This document shows, in pieces, positions 42,682 through 52,287 of a stretch of 64,000 nucleotides of DNA. A program made the translations under genes and the position numbers. Position 1 is the stretch's first letter. Each line of letters starts with the position of its first letter. The notes beneath the pieces are model-generated. The model was not told the origin of the DNA. It worked only from the letters and a program-made list of their open reading frames with translations, and did no database searches. The DNA comes from Paenibacillus sp. YN15. GTDB lineage: Bacteria; Bacillota; Bacilli; Paenibacillales; NBRC-103111. The DNA is taken from contig NZ_QMFA01000006.1 of NCBI RefSeq assembly GCF_003285005.1, positions 1 through 64,000 on the forward strand, read 5' to 3'.

Positions 42682-44274
42682 ATGTTAAAGCTAGGCAAGG
42701 TTACAGCATCAGTCGTTGCCGTAAGTCTGTCCCTCTCCGTTCTGGCCGCCTGCGGCTCGGATAAGGAACAGGCAAGCCCTTCCGTTGCGCCTGGAAGCTC
42801 TTCCAGTGCAACCGCAGGACCCAAAAAAGAGATCAGCATTTCTGTCTATGACCGTGGCGAGGTGTCAGGGGAGGAGGGCAGCTATGAGAACAACCGGTGG
42901 GCCAAGTGGATCAATGAGAATGCGCCTGCCACAGTGAAATGGGTGCCGGTTCCCCGGAACGAGGCCCAGACCAAGTTGAACACGCTGATCGCTTCGGGAA
43001 GCGCGCCGGATCTGATCTGGGAATATGAGCGGCCTTATATTGCCCAACTGGCCAACCAAGGAGCCATTCAGCCTCTTGACCAGTACATCGAGAAGTACAG
43101 CACCTCCTACAAAAAATATTTGAACGAAAATCCTGAACTGAAGCCTTATCTGACAGTCAACGGGAAAATATACGCTGTTGCCAGCAAACGCGGAGTAGAA
43201 TCGGTGGCAAACGCGGGAATGTGGATCAGACAGGACTGGCTGGATAAGCTTGGATTGAAAGCGCCGACAACCGTTGAAGAGTTTATTAAAGTAGCGAAGG
43301 CATTCAAGGATGGGGACCCTGACGGAAACGGCAAGGCGGATACAGTGCCCATCGTATTTAATACAAACGGCGGTGTTGTCCTGCGCAATCTGTTCACCGC
43401 TCATGCAGGCGGCCAATGGTATTTGGAAGGAGATAAGCTGCAATTAGGCAGAGTCGGCGACCGCTACATGGCAAGCCTGGATTTCCAAAAGCAGCTGTAT
43501 GACCAGGGCCTCCTGGATCAGGAATACATTACGGACAAAAACGGCCAAAGAGCTACCCAGCTTTGGACCACCGGCAAATCCGGCATTTTCCTGGGGAACT
43601 GGGACATGGAAAATATGTTCAAGGATTTGAAGAAAAATGATCCCAACGCAAAGATGACAGCGCTTGAACCTTTTGCTACCCAATACGGAAAAACCGGCCT
43701 GCTCCAATCGGCGATTCCCAGCATTATGGTAGGCTTTAACAGCAGCATGAAGGAAGACAAGATTGAAGCCGCTATCAAGTTCCTGGACTGGATGATTGAA
43801 ACAGGCTGGAAGCCGCTGAAATTCGGGGAAGAAAACGTCCATCATAAATTAGTCAACGGTGTGCCGCAAATCATTGATGCAGAGAAGTTCCGCAAGGAAG
43901 TGAACTATGCAAGGGAGTATGCAGTCATCAATCAATATGAATTGAAGCCCGAGTGGTTCCCGATTATGGCGGCCTCGGACCCTGTCTCCCAGGAATATGC
44001 CAAGGAAAAGGCCAATTCGCTGCAGGTGGCCATGAAGAACAAATTCCGCCGGGACATTCCCTACACCCCGGATCTACCCGAATTAAGCCAATTGACCGCT
44101 ACCTTCAATCCGATTGCGGATCAAATTGAGGCCAAAATTGTAACCAGCGGGGCATCCATGACGGCTCAGCAGGGGATGGAGGAAATCCGCAAGGAATGGA
44201 AGCGTCTGGGTGGAGACAACGTGGATAAGCTGGTTAACGAATGGTACCAGAAGAACAAGCAGGATTTAAAGTAA
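42682..44274 (+). CDS. Extracellular sugar-binding lipoprotein, LplA type
   Basis: A 530-residue lipoprotein. The signal peptide ends in the lipobox LAACGSD (Cys at about residue 24), followed by a Ser/Pro/Ala linker and a family 1 solute-binding fold. It belongs to the long LplA/YtcQ-type binding proteins that capture oligosaccharides for LplB/C permeases. The RBS AAGGGGATG is about 8 nt upstream. Third gene of the operon. Confidence 0.92.
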   Translation: MLKLGKVTASVVAVSLSLSVLAACGSDKEQASPSVAPGSSSSATAGPKKEISISVYDRGEVSGEEGSYENNRWAKWINENAPATVKWVPVPRNEAQTKLNTLIASGSAPDLIWEYERPYIAQLANQGAIQPLDQYIEKYSTSYKKYLNENPELKPYLTVNGKIYAVASKRGVESVANAGMWIRQDWLDKLGLKAPTTVEEFIKVAKAFKDGDPDGNGKADTVPIVFNTNGGVVLRNLFTAHAGGQWYLEGDKLQLGRVGDRYMASLDFQKQLYDQGLLDQEYITDKNGQRATQLWTTGKSGIFLGNWDMENMFKDLKKNDPNAKMTALEPFATQYGKTGLLQSAIPSIMVGFNSSMKEDKIEAAIKFLDWMIETGWKPLKFGEENVHHKLVNGVPQIIDAEKFRKEVNYAREYAVINQYELKPEWFPIMAASDPVSQEYAKEKANSLQVAMKNKFRRDIPYTPDLPELSQLTATFNPIADQIEAKIVTSGASMTAQQGMEEIRKEWKRLGGDNVDKLVNEWYQKNKQDLK

Positions 44275-44350
44275 GGCAGGCTTCGCAGCCGCTTCATCAT
44301 TAAGGAAAATCCGGACCAGATCAACAAAAACTTATTCCAGTGTTGCTTAT

Positions 44351-44385
44351 GGTGGAGCATTCGCTATTAAGCCTATGCTCCATCA
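44351..44385 (+). other. Hairpin between lipoprotein and glycosidase genes
   Basis: TGGAGCAT and ATGCTCCA pair perfectly around a 15-nt loop. There is no T-tract, so it may be a processing or stabilising stem that sets different levels of the two genes rather than a terminator. Confidence 0.45.
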
Positions 44386-44431
44386 AAGTAAAATCTGTTG
44401 CCAACCTTTTAATGAAAAGGGAGTTGAGCGA

Positions 44432-47400
44432 ATGTTTGGAAAAAATCAGAAGCGCCAGCTGTCTCTCTGGAGCCGTTTATTTTCATTGGCAATTGCAATT
44501 ATGCTATTGTTTGGAATGCTGCCCCTCGTGGAGAAACAGGCCTTGGCCGCCGGCTTGCTCACATTGGAACCAACAGACGACGCTTACGTTCGGGGCGGGG
44601 CATATGCGTCCGATAATTTCGGGGCGCTTCCCGAGCTTTTTGTCAAAAACAATGCAAGCAGCGATATGGTTCGGAAATCGTATTTGCGCTTCGACCTCAG
44701 TCAGCTTGACCTTTCACAGATTACTTCGGTGAAGTTTCATATAAACGGCGCCATTACCGAAGGGACTCACCAGGAAACGGAAATTTGGGTATTCGGGACG
44801 GATGAGCAGGGATGGAATGAGTCCGCTGTTACATGGAGTACGCAGCCGGAGGAAATTTACGAGCTTGGCAGTATCTTAGTAAACCGCACATGGAAATGGC
44901 ATGAATTGGACGTGACTGATTATGTGCGAAGCCGGATGCAGGGCGAGGGAATTTCCACATTTGTATTGGTGCAGAAGGAGGAGCCGGGATTTACCGCTCA
45001 TTTCCGAAGTAAAGAGCACAGCCAGAAGCCATATTTGACAGTTGAAACAACGCCAGTTGTGGAAGCGCTTTATTCAGAGGATGATGCATACGTCCGGGGA
45101 GGAGCAAGCGCAGATCTGAATTACGGGTCTGAAACCAATCTGATCGTAAAGAAAAATACAGCCGATTTAACCCGTGAGGGACTCTTGAAATTCGATATTT
45201 CCGGTTATGAACCTGCGCAAATCGGATCAGCCAAGCTGCATCTGTTTGGCGCAATTACGGAGGGAAGCGGTGATTTGCAAAAAAACATCGTGTACTTGTC
45301 CGAGGATGACGACTGGAATGAGTCAACTGTAACCTGGAATGATAAACCGGCGCCTGTACATCGCATTGGAGAGGTAAATACATCCCGAACCTGGGGCTGG
45401 CATGAAATTGATGTGACGGCACAGCTTCGCAAGGAGGCGGCCGGGGACGGGAAAGCAACCTTCGCGATTTTGCAGGAGCAGTCCGGTGTTTCCGTATTCT
45501 TTCGAAGCAAGGAAAACAGCAATAATAAGCCGTATGTAGAAATAAAATCGAATTTGTCCGACTCGGATGCTCCAATATGGAAAGCCTCCTCCCAACTGCA
45601 AGTTGTTAACGAGGGAAAGGATTCCGTTTCACTCTCCTGGCCGCTGGCGATGCACGGGAAGGGTGTGGCCGCCTATCGCATCTATAAGCAGGGAGAATTA
45701 TTGCAGGAGGTGTCCGGCAACGTAACTGTGTATACGGCGAATGGCCTCGTTCGAGGCGAGCCCTATACATTCCAGATTCAAGCTGCCGATGCGCTTGGCC
45801 ATTGGACAACGGATGGGCCTTACATAACAGTCAACTTGTCCAAAGGGGAAATCATTCAGACGAAACCGGGGAATATTTTTGTCCAGCCCGAACCGGCTCA
45901 ATTTATTCTGCGTACGGAAAAGCCCTCTGTTCAATGGTATGCGGAAAATTACTGGGGCAAGCGGGTGGCGGAAGGAACGGCGGTTGCCACAAACGGGGAA
46001 GCGGTGATTCAGGCGGCAATCCAGGAGAAGGGATATTTTACCCTGAATATCCTTGAGGGGCAGGCGGAGATCAGTACACCGTTTGCGATTCTGTCTCCAT
46101 TTGATCAAGCTTTAATAGCCGATTCTCCATTTGGCTTTTCGACGCATCTCAACCGGACACCCCATGATTGGGAGGATATACTGGAGCTTTTTGTGCTCTC
46201 GGGAGCCAAGACGCTGCGGGAAGGATCCTCCTGGGCAAACGTTGAAAAGCAGAAGGGTGAATATACATTCACTCCCTTTCCGAACAATTACTTGCCCATG
46301 TTGGAAAGCAAGGGAGTGAAGGACTTATTCGTAGCCGGACTTACAAACCCGTTTTACGATGAGAACGGCACGCCTTACACGGAAGAGGGCATGGAAGGAT
46401 TTTCCAATTATGCTGCAGCTTATATGAAGCAGTATGAGGACATCATCGATTGGGTGGAGGTGTACAACGAGTTTAATTTGCCCCAATTCGGTGACCGGGG
46501 AAACAGCTTGGCCGACTCCAAGCCTGAATATTATGCGGAGATGCTAAAAACAACGTATTCGGCTATTAAGGCTGTAAGACCGGATGCAACGGTGATCGGC
46601 ATGGTTACTTCAGGGATGCCTCTGGATTGGTGGGAAACGGTGTTCCAGCAGGGCGGCATGCAAGCGTTGGATGCGGTATCCTTCCACCGCTATCCCCCCA
46701 CTCCCGAAGGGTTGGACGATTTAACCGCAGTACAGTCGCTTATGAAACAATATAATGATGGCCAGACGAAGCCGATCTGGTTGTCCGAATTCGGTTGGCC
46801 TACACATACAAGTGTGGTGACGGAGGATATACAGGCCAAATATGTGCTGCGAAGCCATGCGGTTGCATTGGCGTCCGGGTTGGAAAAGGCGATCTGGTAT
46901 GATCTGATGGATGACGGGCTGGACCCGGCCGACAAAGAGCATCATTTCGGTCTTGTGCATAATGTTGCCGATCCCAGAGGCAGGCTGACGCCAAAGCCGG
47001 GTTTTCCGGTATACGCGGCCATGACGCGGGAATTGAGCGGGGCCGAATATATTGCCCGCGACGCGCTGGATGAGGGATTGTACAGCTATAAGTTCGCGAA
47101 GAACGGCCAGGATGTAAGAGTGATGTGGTCTCTTGCTCCGCAGACGATTGCTGTTGACGCGGACCAGCCTGTAGAAATAGTTGACATGATGGGCAACAGC
47201 TCATTCTACACTCCGTTGGGAGGCAAGGTGTATCTTACCTTAACCAGCGATCCAATCTATCTGAAAGGAACTCTATCTGCAATCGGGAAGGATGCAAGCT
47301 TTTTGGTTTCGGCAGTCGATACTGTAGTAGGAGAAGCTGTCCATGCAGAGCTGCAGGTGAATAATCCAACCTTGCAGGCTGAAACGTTTGTGTTTGAATC

Positions 47401-49624
47401 CGGCGATGCATCGCGCGCTATTCAAGCCGGCCCGTCGGAAACTGCAAGCGCTTCCGTCAATATCTCCGGTATCTTAAAAGAAGGAACCTGCCAATTGAGC
47501 GGGACATGGAGCGTGAATGGGACAGCTTTTGGGTTCAGCATATTCGATGTCCATGTTTTGCCCTCGCATAAGGTTGAGGTTTTGCCATGGATGGAGCAGC
47601 CCGGGATCAATGAAGGGCAACTGAATATTCGCATCTTTAATCATGCCTCCTCCACGCTGCTGGGAGTTGAAGCAATTGAGTGGCAGCTGGGCAGCTCCTC
47701 AGGAAGGGAAGCCGTAGAAGCAACTGTGGCTCCGCAATCCAATCTGCCGGTTCCACTGGAGGTTGGCGCAATTGCGTTGGCGAAATCGTATCCCTACAGG
47801 GTAAAGGTTTTCTTTGCTGACAACAGTGAGACCGTGCTGGAAGGGAATATTGAATTCAACCCGTTGTATCAATTGCCAATCCTGACAGACGGAACAATGG
47901 ATAAGGGCTTGCCGGGAGCAATGGTTGATTTGGCAACGGGCGTGAACAAAATTACGGGCTACGGCGGTTCCGGGGATTTAAGCGGCCAGGCTTGGGTTAC
48001 CTGGGATGAAGACAACTTGTACTTATCGGCAAGCATTATTGACGATGTTTTTGCGCATCCCAGTGCGGGCAGCGAAATTTGGAAAAATGACAGCCTGCAG
48101 TTTGCTGTTGCGCAAGGAATGCCGGGAACTGAAAATAAGTGGTATGAATTTACTTTGTCGCAAACCTCCGACGGCCCCCTGCTGTATCGTTCCCGCGCTC
48201 CGGAAGGCAGCGGGGGCAAGCCGATCACCAATCGTCAGCTTGCCATAGTCCGTGATGAGGCCAACGCTGTGACCGCATATGAACTGGCGATCCCTTGGTC
48301 GGAACTGGCGCCGATAATACCAAGGATCGAATCGGTGTTCAGCTTTTCTTTCCTGGTGAACGACAACGATGGAGCTGGACGCAAGGGCTTTATTGAATGG
48401 GGAGCCGGGATCGGAGGCAGCAAGGACCCGGGTCTGTTCCGGCCAGTTTTTTGGATGCCGCCTGCGCCCGCGCCGATGCCGGTGACCGGCACCCTGGCCG
48501 CCAGCGCGGCGGAGCTGCAGCCGGGACAGCCGCTGGAGCTGACGGTGGGCGTGGACCATGCCAGCCGCTTCACCGCCGCAGATGTTACGGTGCATTATGA
48601 TCCGGATGTGCTGGAATTCGCTACTGACCAGGTGGACGGCGTCCAGGTGCTGAAGGATGAGGCCATCCAGTCTCAGCAGGAAGGGTATCAGGTGTCGGCT
48701 GCGGTTTATGGCCAACCCGGAAAGCTGCGGGCGCTGCTGTTCACTGCGGGTCCTGACCGGTCGCTTGCGGGAACAGAGCCCTTGTTCAAGCTGCGGGCAG
48801 CGGTGAAGGAGAGCGCGGAGCTTGGCGTCACCGCGGCCGTATACCTGTCCGGCTTCGAGCTTTCCTTTGAAGGAGAAGAGGCGGTTGTGCCGGAAACGGC
48901 GGGAGCCAGGGTGTCCCTTCTGATCACGGCGCAGCCGCAGGAAGCAGACATTACGGCCTTGAATGCCGCTATTGCCTATGCGCAAACCGTATTGGACAAC
49001 GCGGTGGTGGGACCGTATCCCGGCCAATATCCGCAGGCCGCTTATGATGCGCTGGCAGGTGCTATTGGGCTTGCCCAGGCGGTACGAGATCAGGCCGGGG
49101 CAACGCAGGCGGCTGTGGATCAGGCTGCGGCAGCGCTGCAAACGGCGGTGCAGCAATTCTTCAACGCGGTGAATCCCGCTTCACCGGGCCAGTCTGCCGA
49201 CTTCACGGCGCTGAATGCCGCCATTGCCAAGGGGCAAAAGATGCATGATGAAGGACCTTACGGCGACAAAATCGGGAAGTATCCGGAATCGGCCAAAACG
49301 GCGCTGAAGTCGGCGCTGGATGTAGCCAAGGCCGTTCGCGGCAACAGCTCCGCCAGCCAGGAGGCGGTCAATGCGGCGGTGACGGCGCTGAACGGAGCCA
49401 TTCAAACCTTCGAACAATCGCTGATCACGCTGGTCGGAGGCGGGGCGACGAAGGTAGGCATTCGCGATCTGTCCCTGGTGGCCAAATACTATGGCATCAC
49501 CCATACGCATCCGGACTGGAGCAAGGTGGCGGCAGCCGATATCCAGGGCGGGAATGAAATCACCATTGAGGTGCTTGCGGCCGTGGCGAGAATGATCTTG
49601 ACCGATTGGGCGGTTGGCGAATAA
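44432..49624 (+). CDS. Secreted multi-domain GH-A glycosidase with cohesin and dockerin-like modules
   Basis: A 1730-residue exported protein; ATG 44432 follows AAAAGGGAG by 8 nt. Signal peptide 1-40 (ends EKQALAA). Modules by rough position: DNRLRE/CBM96-like 41-207 and 209-375 (both with DDAYVRGGA); FN3 377-470; clan GH-A barrel 560-865 with acid/base Glu680 in VEVYNEFN and nucleophile Glu786 in PIWLSEFGWP; beta/Ig-like 880-1140; CBM9-like 1147-1343 (AWVTWDEDNLYLSASIID); cohesin-like 1349-1500 (ADVTVHYDPDVLEF); two FIVAR-like helical repeats 1505-1580 and 1588-1664; dockerin-like 1668-1730 (KVGIRDLSLVAKYYG). The GH resembles GH39/GH5 types; the family and substrate are not certain. It lies after the ABC operon and before an SLH-cohesin gene. 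Confidence 0.88.
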   Translation: MFGKNQKRQLSLWSRLFSLAIAIMLLFGMLPLVEKQALAAGLLTLEPTDDAYVRGGAYASDNFGALPELFVKNNASSDMVRKSYLRFDLSQLDLSQITSVKFHINGAITEGTHQETEIWVFGTDEQGWNESAVTWSTQPEEIYELGSILVNRTWKWHELDVTDYVRSRMQGEGISTFVLVQKEEPGFTAHFRSKEHSQKPYLTVETTPVVEALYSEDDAYVRGGASADLNYGSETNLIVKKNTADLTREGLLKFDISGYEPAQIGSAKLHLFGAITEGSGDLQKNIVYLSEDDDWNESTVTWNDKPAPVHRIGEVNTSRTWGWHEIDVTAQLRKEAAGDGKATFAILQEQSGVSVFFRSKENSNNKPYVEIKSNLSDSDAPIWKASSQLQVVNEGKDSVSLSWPLAMHGKGVAAYRIYKQGELLQEVSGNVTVYTANGLVRGEPYTFQIQAADALGHWTTDGPYITVNLSKGEIIQTKPGNIFVQPEPAQFILRTEKPSVQWYAENYWGKRVAEGTAVATNGEAVIQAAIQEKGYFTLNILEGQAEISTPFAILSPFDQALIADSPFGFSTHLNRTPHDWEDILELFVLSGAKTLREGSSWANVEKQKGEYTFTPFPNNYLPMLESKGVKDLFVAGLTNPFYDENGTPYTEEGMEGFSNYAAAYMKQYEDIIDWVEVYNEFNLPQFGDRGNSLADSKPEYYAEMLKTTYSAIKAVRPDATVIGMVTSGMPLDWWETVFQQGGMQALDAVSFHRYPPTPEGLDDLTAVQSLMKQYNDGQTKPIWLSEFGWPTHTSVVTEDIQAKYVLRSHAVALASGLEKAIWYDLMDDGLDPADKEHHFGLVHNVADPRGRLTPKPGFPVYAAMTRELSGAEYIARDALDEGLYSYKFAKNGQDVRVMWSLAPQTIAVDADQPVEIVDMMGNSSFYTPLGGKVYLTLTSDPIYLKGTLSAIGKDASFLVSAVDTVVGEAVHAELQVNNPTLQAETFVFESGDASRAIQAGPSETASASVNISGILKEGTCQLSGTWSVNGTAFGFSIFDVHVLPSHKVEVLPWMEQPGINEGQLNIRIFNHASSTLLGVEAIEWQLGSSSGREAVEATVAPQSNLPVPLEVGAIALAKSYPYRVKVFFADNSETVLEGNIEFNPLYQLPILTDGTMDKGLPGAMVDLATGVNKITGYGGSGDLSGQAWVTWDEDNLYLSASIIDDVFAHPSAGSEIWKNDSLQFAVAQGMPGTENKWYEFTLSQTSDGPLLYRSRAPEGSGGKPITNRQLAIVRDEANAVTAYELAIPWSELAPIIPRIESVFSFSFLVNDNDGAGRKGFIEWGAGIGGSKDPGLFRPVFWMPPAPAPMPVTGTLAASAAELQPGQPLELTVGVDHASRFTAADVTVHYDPDVLEFATDQVDGVQVLKDEAIQSQQEGYQVSAAVYGQPGKLRALLFTAGPDRSLAGTEPLFKLRAAVKESAELGVTAAVYLSGFELSFEGEEAVVPETAGARVSLLITAQPQEADITALNAAIAYAQTVLDNAVVGPYPGQYPQAAYDALAGAIGLAQAVRDQAGATQAAVDQAAAALQTAVQQFFNAVNPASPGQSADFTALNAAIAKGQKMHDEGPYGDKIGKYPESAKTALKSALDVAKAVRGNSSASQEAVNAAVTALNGAIQTFEQSLITLVGGGATKVGIRDLSLVAKYYGITHTHPDWSKVAAADIQGGNEITIEVLAAVARMILTDWAVGE

Positions 49625-49707
49625 CCCGCCGGAAGCGCAGAGAACCGGGATACGGGACGGAGCGGAGGCTCTTGTCCCGTCCTCCCGCAGCGAAGGGAGC
49701 TTCACAG

Positions 49708-50709
49708 ATGAAAATCAAAGTCGCCGTGCTGATGTGCTGTCTGTTCCTGATGGGGATGTCCGGCGTTTTCGGCGCAGCCGCCAACCAAGCCGCCACCTTC
49801 GGGATGACAGGCGGGGAGAGCGGGCTGGAGGTGGTAATCACGGCCCAGGCAACAAGCGATGTTTATGCGTATGAGCTGAATCTGACGTTTGACGAGGGGA
49901 GATTGGAGCTGGAGAAGGCCGAGGCGCCGCATAACGGCTTTCTGGTGAATCCGCTTGTGGAAGGAGAGCGGATTCGCATCGCGCATACGCTGATCGGACC
50001 CAAGCAGGGACTGAAGGGGGATATCCAACTGGCCGTCTTGCGGTTCAAGCGTCTGGCCCCCGGCCCCGCGGAGGTGGTGCTGAAGGAGGTGAAGCTGGTG
50101 GATGCTTCCATCGAAAGCGCCGTGTTTACGCCGTTGCTGAAGACGGAGCTGACGGCTGAGGCGCCGGGGCTGGCGGATATTGAAGGCCATTGGGCGGAGC
50201 AGCCCATTCGGGAGGCCGTGAGGCGGGGGATCGTCACAGGATATGAGGACGGCACCTTCCGTCCGGAGCGTCCGGTGACCCGGGCCGAGTTCGCCGTTTT
50301 GTTGGTTCGGGCGCTGGGTCTGGAGGGAGATAGCTCCCCACAGCCGGCCTTTGCGGACGCAGGGGACATCCCGGCCTGGGCTGCGCCGTCGGTAGCCGCC
50401 ATAGCGGAAGCCGGACTGATTCAGGGCTATGAGGATGGCACATTCGGCCCCGGGCGGCAGATCAGCCGGACAGAGATGACGGTGATGCTGGTCCGGGCGC
50501 TGGGGTTGGAACCGGATCAAGCTCTGGAACTGCAGCCGTTCGCCGACAAGGAGCAAATTCCGGGTTGGGCCTGGTCGTCCATTGCCGCGGCTGTGGAGGC
50601 GGGGATTATTCAAGGCACCACAGGCAACCGGTTCGCGCCGGAGGAGACGGCCACGCGCGCCGAGGCGGTTGCTGCTATTATGAATTTGGTTGACCGGACA
50701 GAGAGGTAA
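49708..50709 (+). CDS. SLH-anchored cohesin protein
   Basis: A 333-residue surface protein. Signal peptide about 1-22; cohesin-like domain about 26-150 (DVYAYELNLTFDEGRLEL, with GDIQLAVLRFKRL); then three S-layer homology repeats at 152-205, 212-267 and 274-328 (GHWAEQPIREAVRRGIVTGY, GYEDGTFGPGRQISRTE, TRAEAVAAIMNL). SLH repeats bind pyruvylated cell-wall polymer, so the cohesin is displayed on the surface like the single-cohesin anchor proteins of cellulosomes. The start follows GAAGGGAG by 8 nt, 83 bp after the dockerin-bearing enzyme. Confidence 0.9.
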   Translation: MKIKVAVLMCCLFLMGMSGVFGAAANQAATFGMTGGESGLEVVITAQATSDVYAYELNLTFDEGRLELEKAEAPHNGFLVNPLVEGERIRIAHTLIGPKQGLKGDIQLAVLRFKRLAPGPAEVVLKEVKLVDASIESAVFTPLLKTELTAEAPGLADIEGHWAEQPIREAVRRGIVTGYEDGTFRPERPVTRAEFAVLLVRALGLEGDSSPQPAFADAGDIPAWAAPSVAAIAEAGLIQGYEDGTFGPGRQISRTEMTVMLVRALGLEPDQALELQPFADKEQIPGWAWSSIAAAVEAGIIQGTTGNRFAPEETATRAEAVAAIMNLVDRTER

Positions 50710-50717
50710 GGCTTAGC

Positions 50718-50762
50718 AAAAGGAGTATGCCTCCCGAAATGCGGGGACATGCTCCCTTTTGG
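50718..50762 (+). terminator. Terminator-like hairpin after the SLH gene
   Basis: AAAAGGAGTATG and CATGCTCCCTTTT pair imperfectly, with TTTTGG at the end. Confidence 0.5.
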
Positions 50763-50824
50763 CATAACGGTCTTTCAAGACATCTTCGATGAGGCCGTAC
50801 TCCGGGTTTTTGGCCCCTCACCAT

Positions 50825-50927
50825 AAAAAAATAACCCTACTGTACAAAATGTGAAGTGTTCCATGCTAATAAATGTGTTTGTTTATATAAAGGGTGAGTA
50901 TCCTTTTTTGGCCCCCTTCGCTATGAT
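50825..50927 (+). promoter_or_regulatory. Shared promoter-operator block, copy B (oxidoreductase operon)
   Basis: The ungapped partner of 40605-40707. AATGTG lies at 50848 and 50872 (24 bp apart), TATCCT at 50899 and TATGAT at 50922. The distance from the first AATGTG to the -35 position is 51 bp in both copies. It precedes the Gfo/Idh gene. Confidence 0.82.
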
Positions 50928-50988
50928 CTAGCTACCAGCAGAAATGCTGAGCCAATTATTATAAATTTTGTGGGAGGAATCGAAACGA

Positions 50989-52287
50989 ATGGGAAAGAAA
51001 AGATACGTTCAAGTGGGCATTGGAGGAAGAGCATCCTTTTTTTACGGGGCTATTGCCCAAACTTACCGGGAGACATCCGAGCTTGTCGCCTTTTGCGATG
51101 TGAACCAAACGCGGATGGATTATGCCAACAAACTGCTCACTGAAACGTATGGCCATCCGCCGGTTCATACGTACAAGGCAGAACAATTTGATGAAATGAT
51201 TATGAAGGAAAAACCGGACATTGTGATTGTAACCAGTGTTGACCGCACGCACCACAAATATATTATCCGCGCTATGGAGTTGGGATGCGACGTTATCACC
51301 GAGAAGCCCATGACGGTGGATGTAGAGAAGAGCAAGGAAATATTTGATGCCGTTGAGCGTACAAAGCGCAATATCCGCGTCTCCTTCAATTACCGCTATG
51401 CGCCTCATCATACCAAAGCCCGCGAGTTAATCGCAAGCGGGGTCATCGGCGAGGTATACTCCATTCACTTCGAATGGCTGCTGAACACTCAGCATGGCGC
51501 GGATTATTTCAGACGCTGGCACCGGGATAAGCGCAACAGCGGAGGATTGTTGGTGCATAAATCCACCCACCACTTTGATCTGGTCAATTTCTGGATCAAT
51601 TCCGAGCCTGAGACTGTATTTGCCTTCGGGGACTTAATGTATTATGGCCGTGAGAATGCGGAAAATCGGGGGGTTACTTCCTTTTACCAACGGTCTACAG
51701 GCAATGCGGCAGCCAAGGAGGACCCCTTCGGACTGCAGTTGGACAGCAGTGAGGGTCTGAAGGGCATGTATCTGAATGCAGAGCACGAGGATGGTTATCT
51801 GCGGGATCAAAGCGTATTTGGAGACGGAATTAACATTGAAGATACGATGGGCGTTATTGTGCGCTATAAGAATAAAGCCATTCTCACTTACTCTCTCAAT
51901 GCTTACATGCCTTGGGAAGGCTACCGGATTGCATTCAACGGCTCCAAGGGCAGAATTGAGATGAACGTTGTCGAGATGTCCTATGTCAACTCGGGCGGAG
52001 ACAAGGCGCTGGAAGGCGCTGTGAAAGGCAGGAATATTACCGTATTCCCTATGTTTGAAGCTCCGTACTCTGTTGAAGTGGAGGAAGGTGTGGGAGGACA
52101 CGGCGGCGGCGACCCCGTCTTGTTAAACGATCTGTTTGGAACGCCGGCTGAGGACATCTACAACCGGGCAGCCAACCATATCGACGGTGCCATGTCCATT
52201 ATGACCGGAATTGCCGCAAACCAGTCCATCCGCACAGGCGAGTCTGTAAAAGTCGCCGATTTGATGAAGGATGTGAACAGGCGGTGA
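50989..52287 (+). CDS. Gfo/Idh/MocA-family oxidoreductase
   Basis: A 432-residue NAD(P)-dependent sugar or sugar-acid oxidoreductase. The Rossmann start is YVQVGIGGRASFFYGAI, the family EKP motif is VITEKPMTVD, and the C-terminal domain has GGLLVHKSTHHFDLVNFW, with the catalytic His/Lys region. The substrate is unknown. ATG 50989 is preferred (GGGAGG 11 nt upstream); a GTG at 50968 lies before that RBS. It overlaps the FAD gene by GTGA. The promoter block is shared with the sugar transporter operon. Confidence 0.9.
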   Translation: MGKKRYVQVGIGGRASFFYGAIAQTYRETSELVAFCDVNQTRMDYANKLLTETYGHPPVHTYKAEQFDEMIMKEKPDIVIVTSVDRTHHKYIIRAMELGCDVITEKPMTVDVEKSKEIFDAVERTKRNIRVSFNYRYAPHHTKARELIASGVIGEVYSIHFEWLLNTQHGADYFRRWHRDKRNSGGLLVHKSTHHFDLVNFWINSEPETVFAFGDLMYYGRENAENRGVTSFYQRSTGNAAAKEDPFGLQLDSSEGLKGMYLNAEHEDGYLRDQSVFGDGINIEDTMGVIVRYKNKAILTYSLNAYMPWEGYRIAFNGSKGRIEMNVVEMSYVNSGGDKALEGAVKGRNITVFPMFEAPYSVEVEEGVGGHGGGDPVLLNDLFGTPAEDIYNRAANHIDGAMSIMTGIAANQSIRTGESVKVADLMKDVNRR

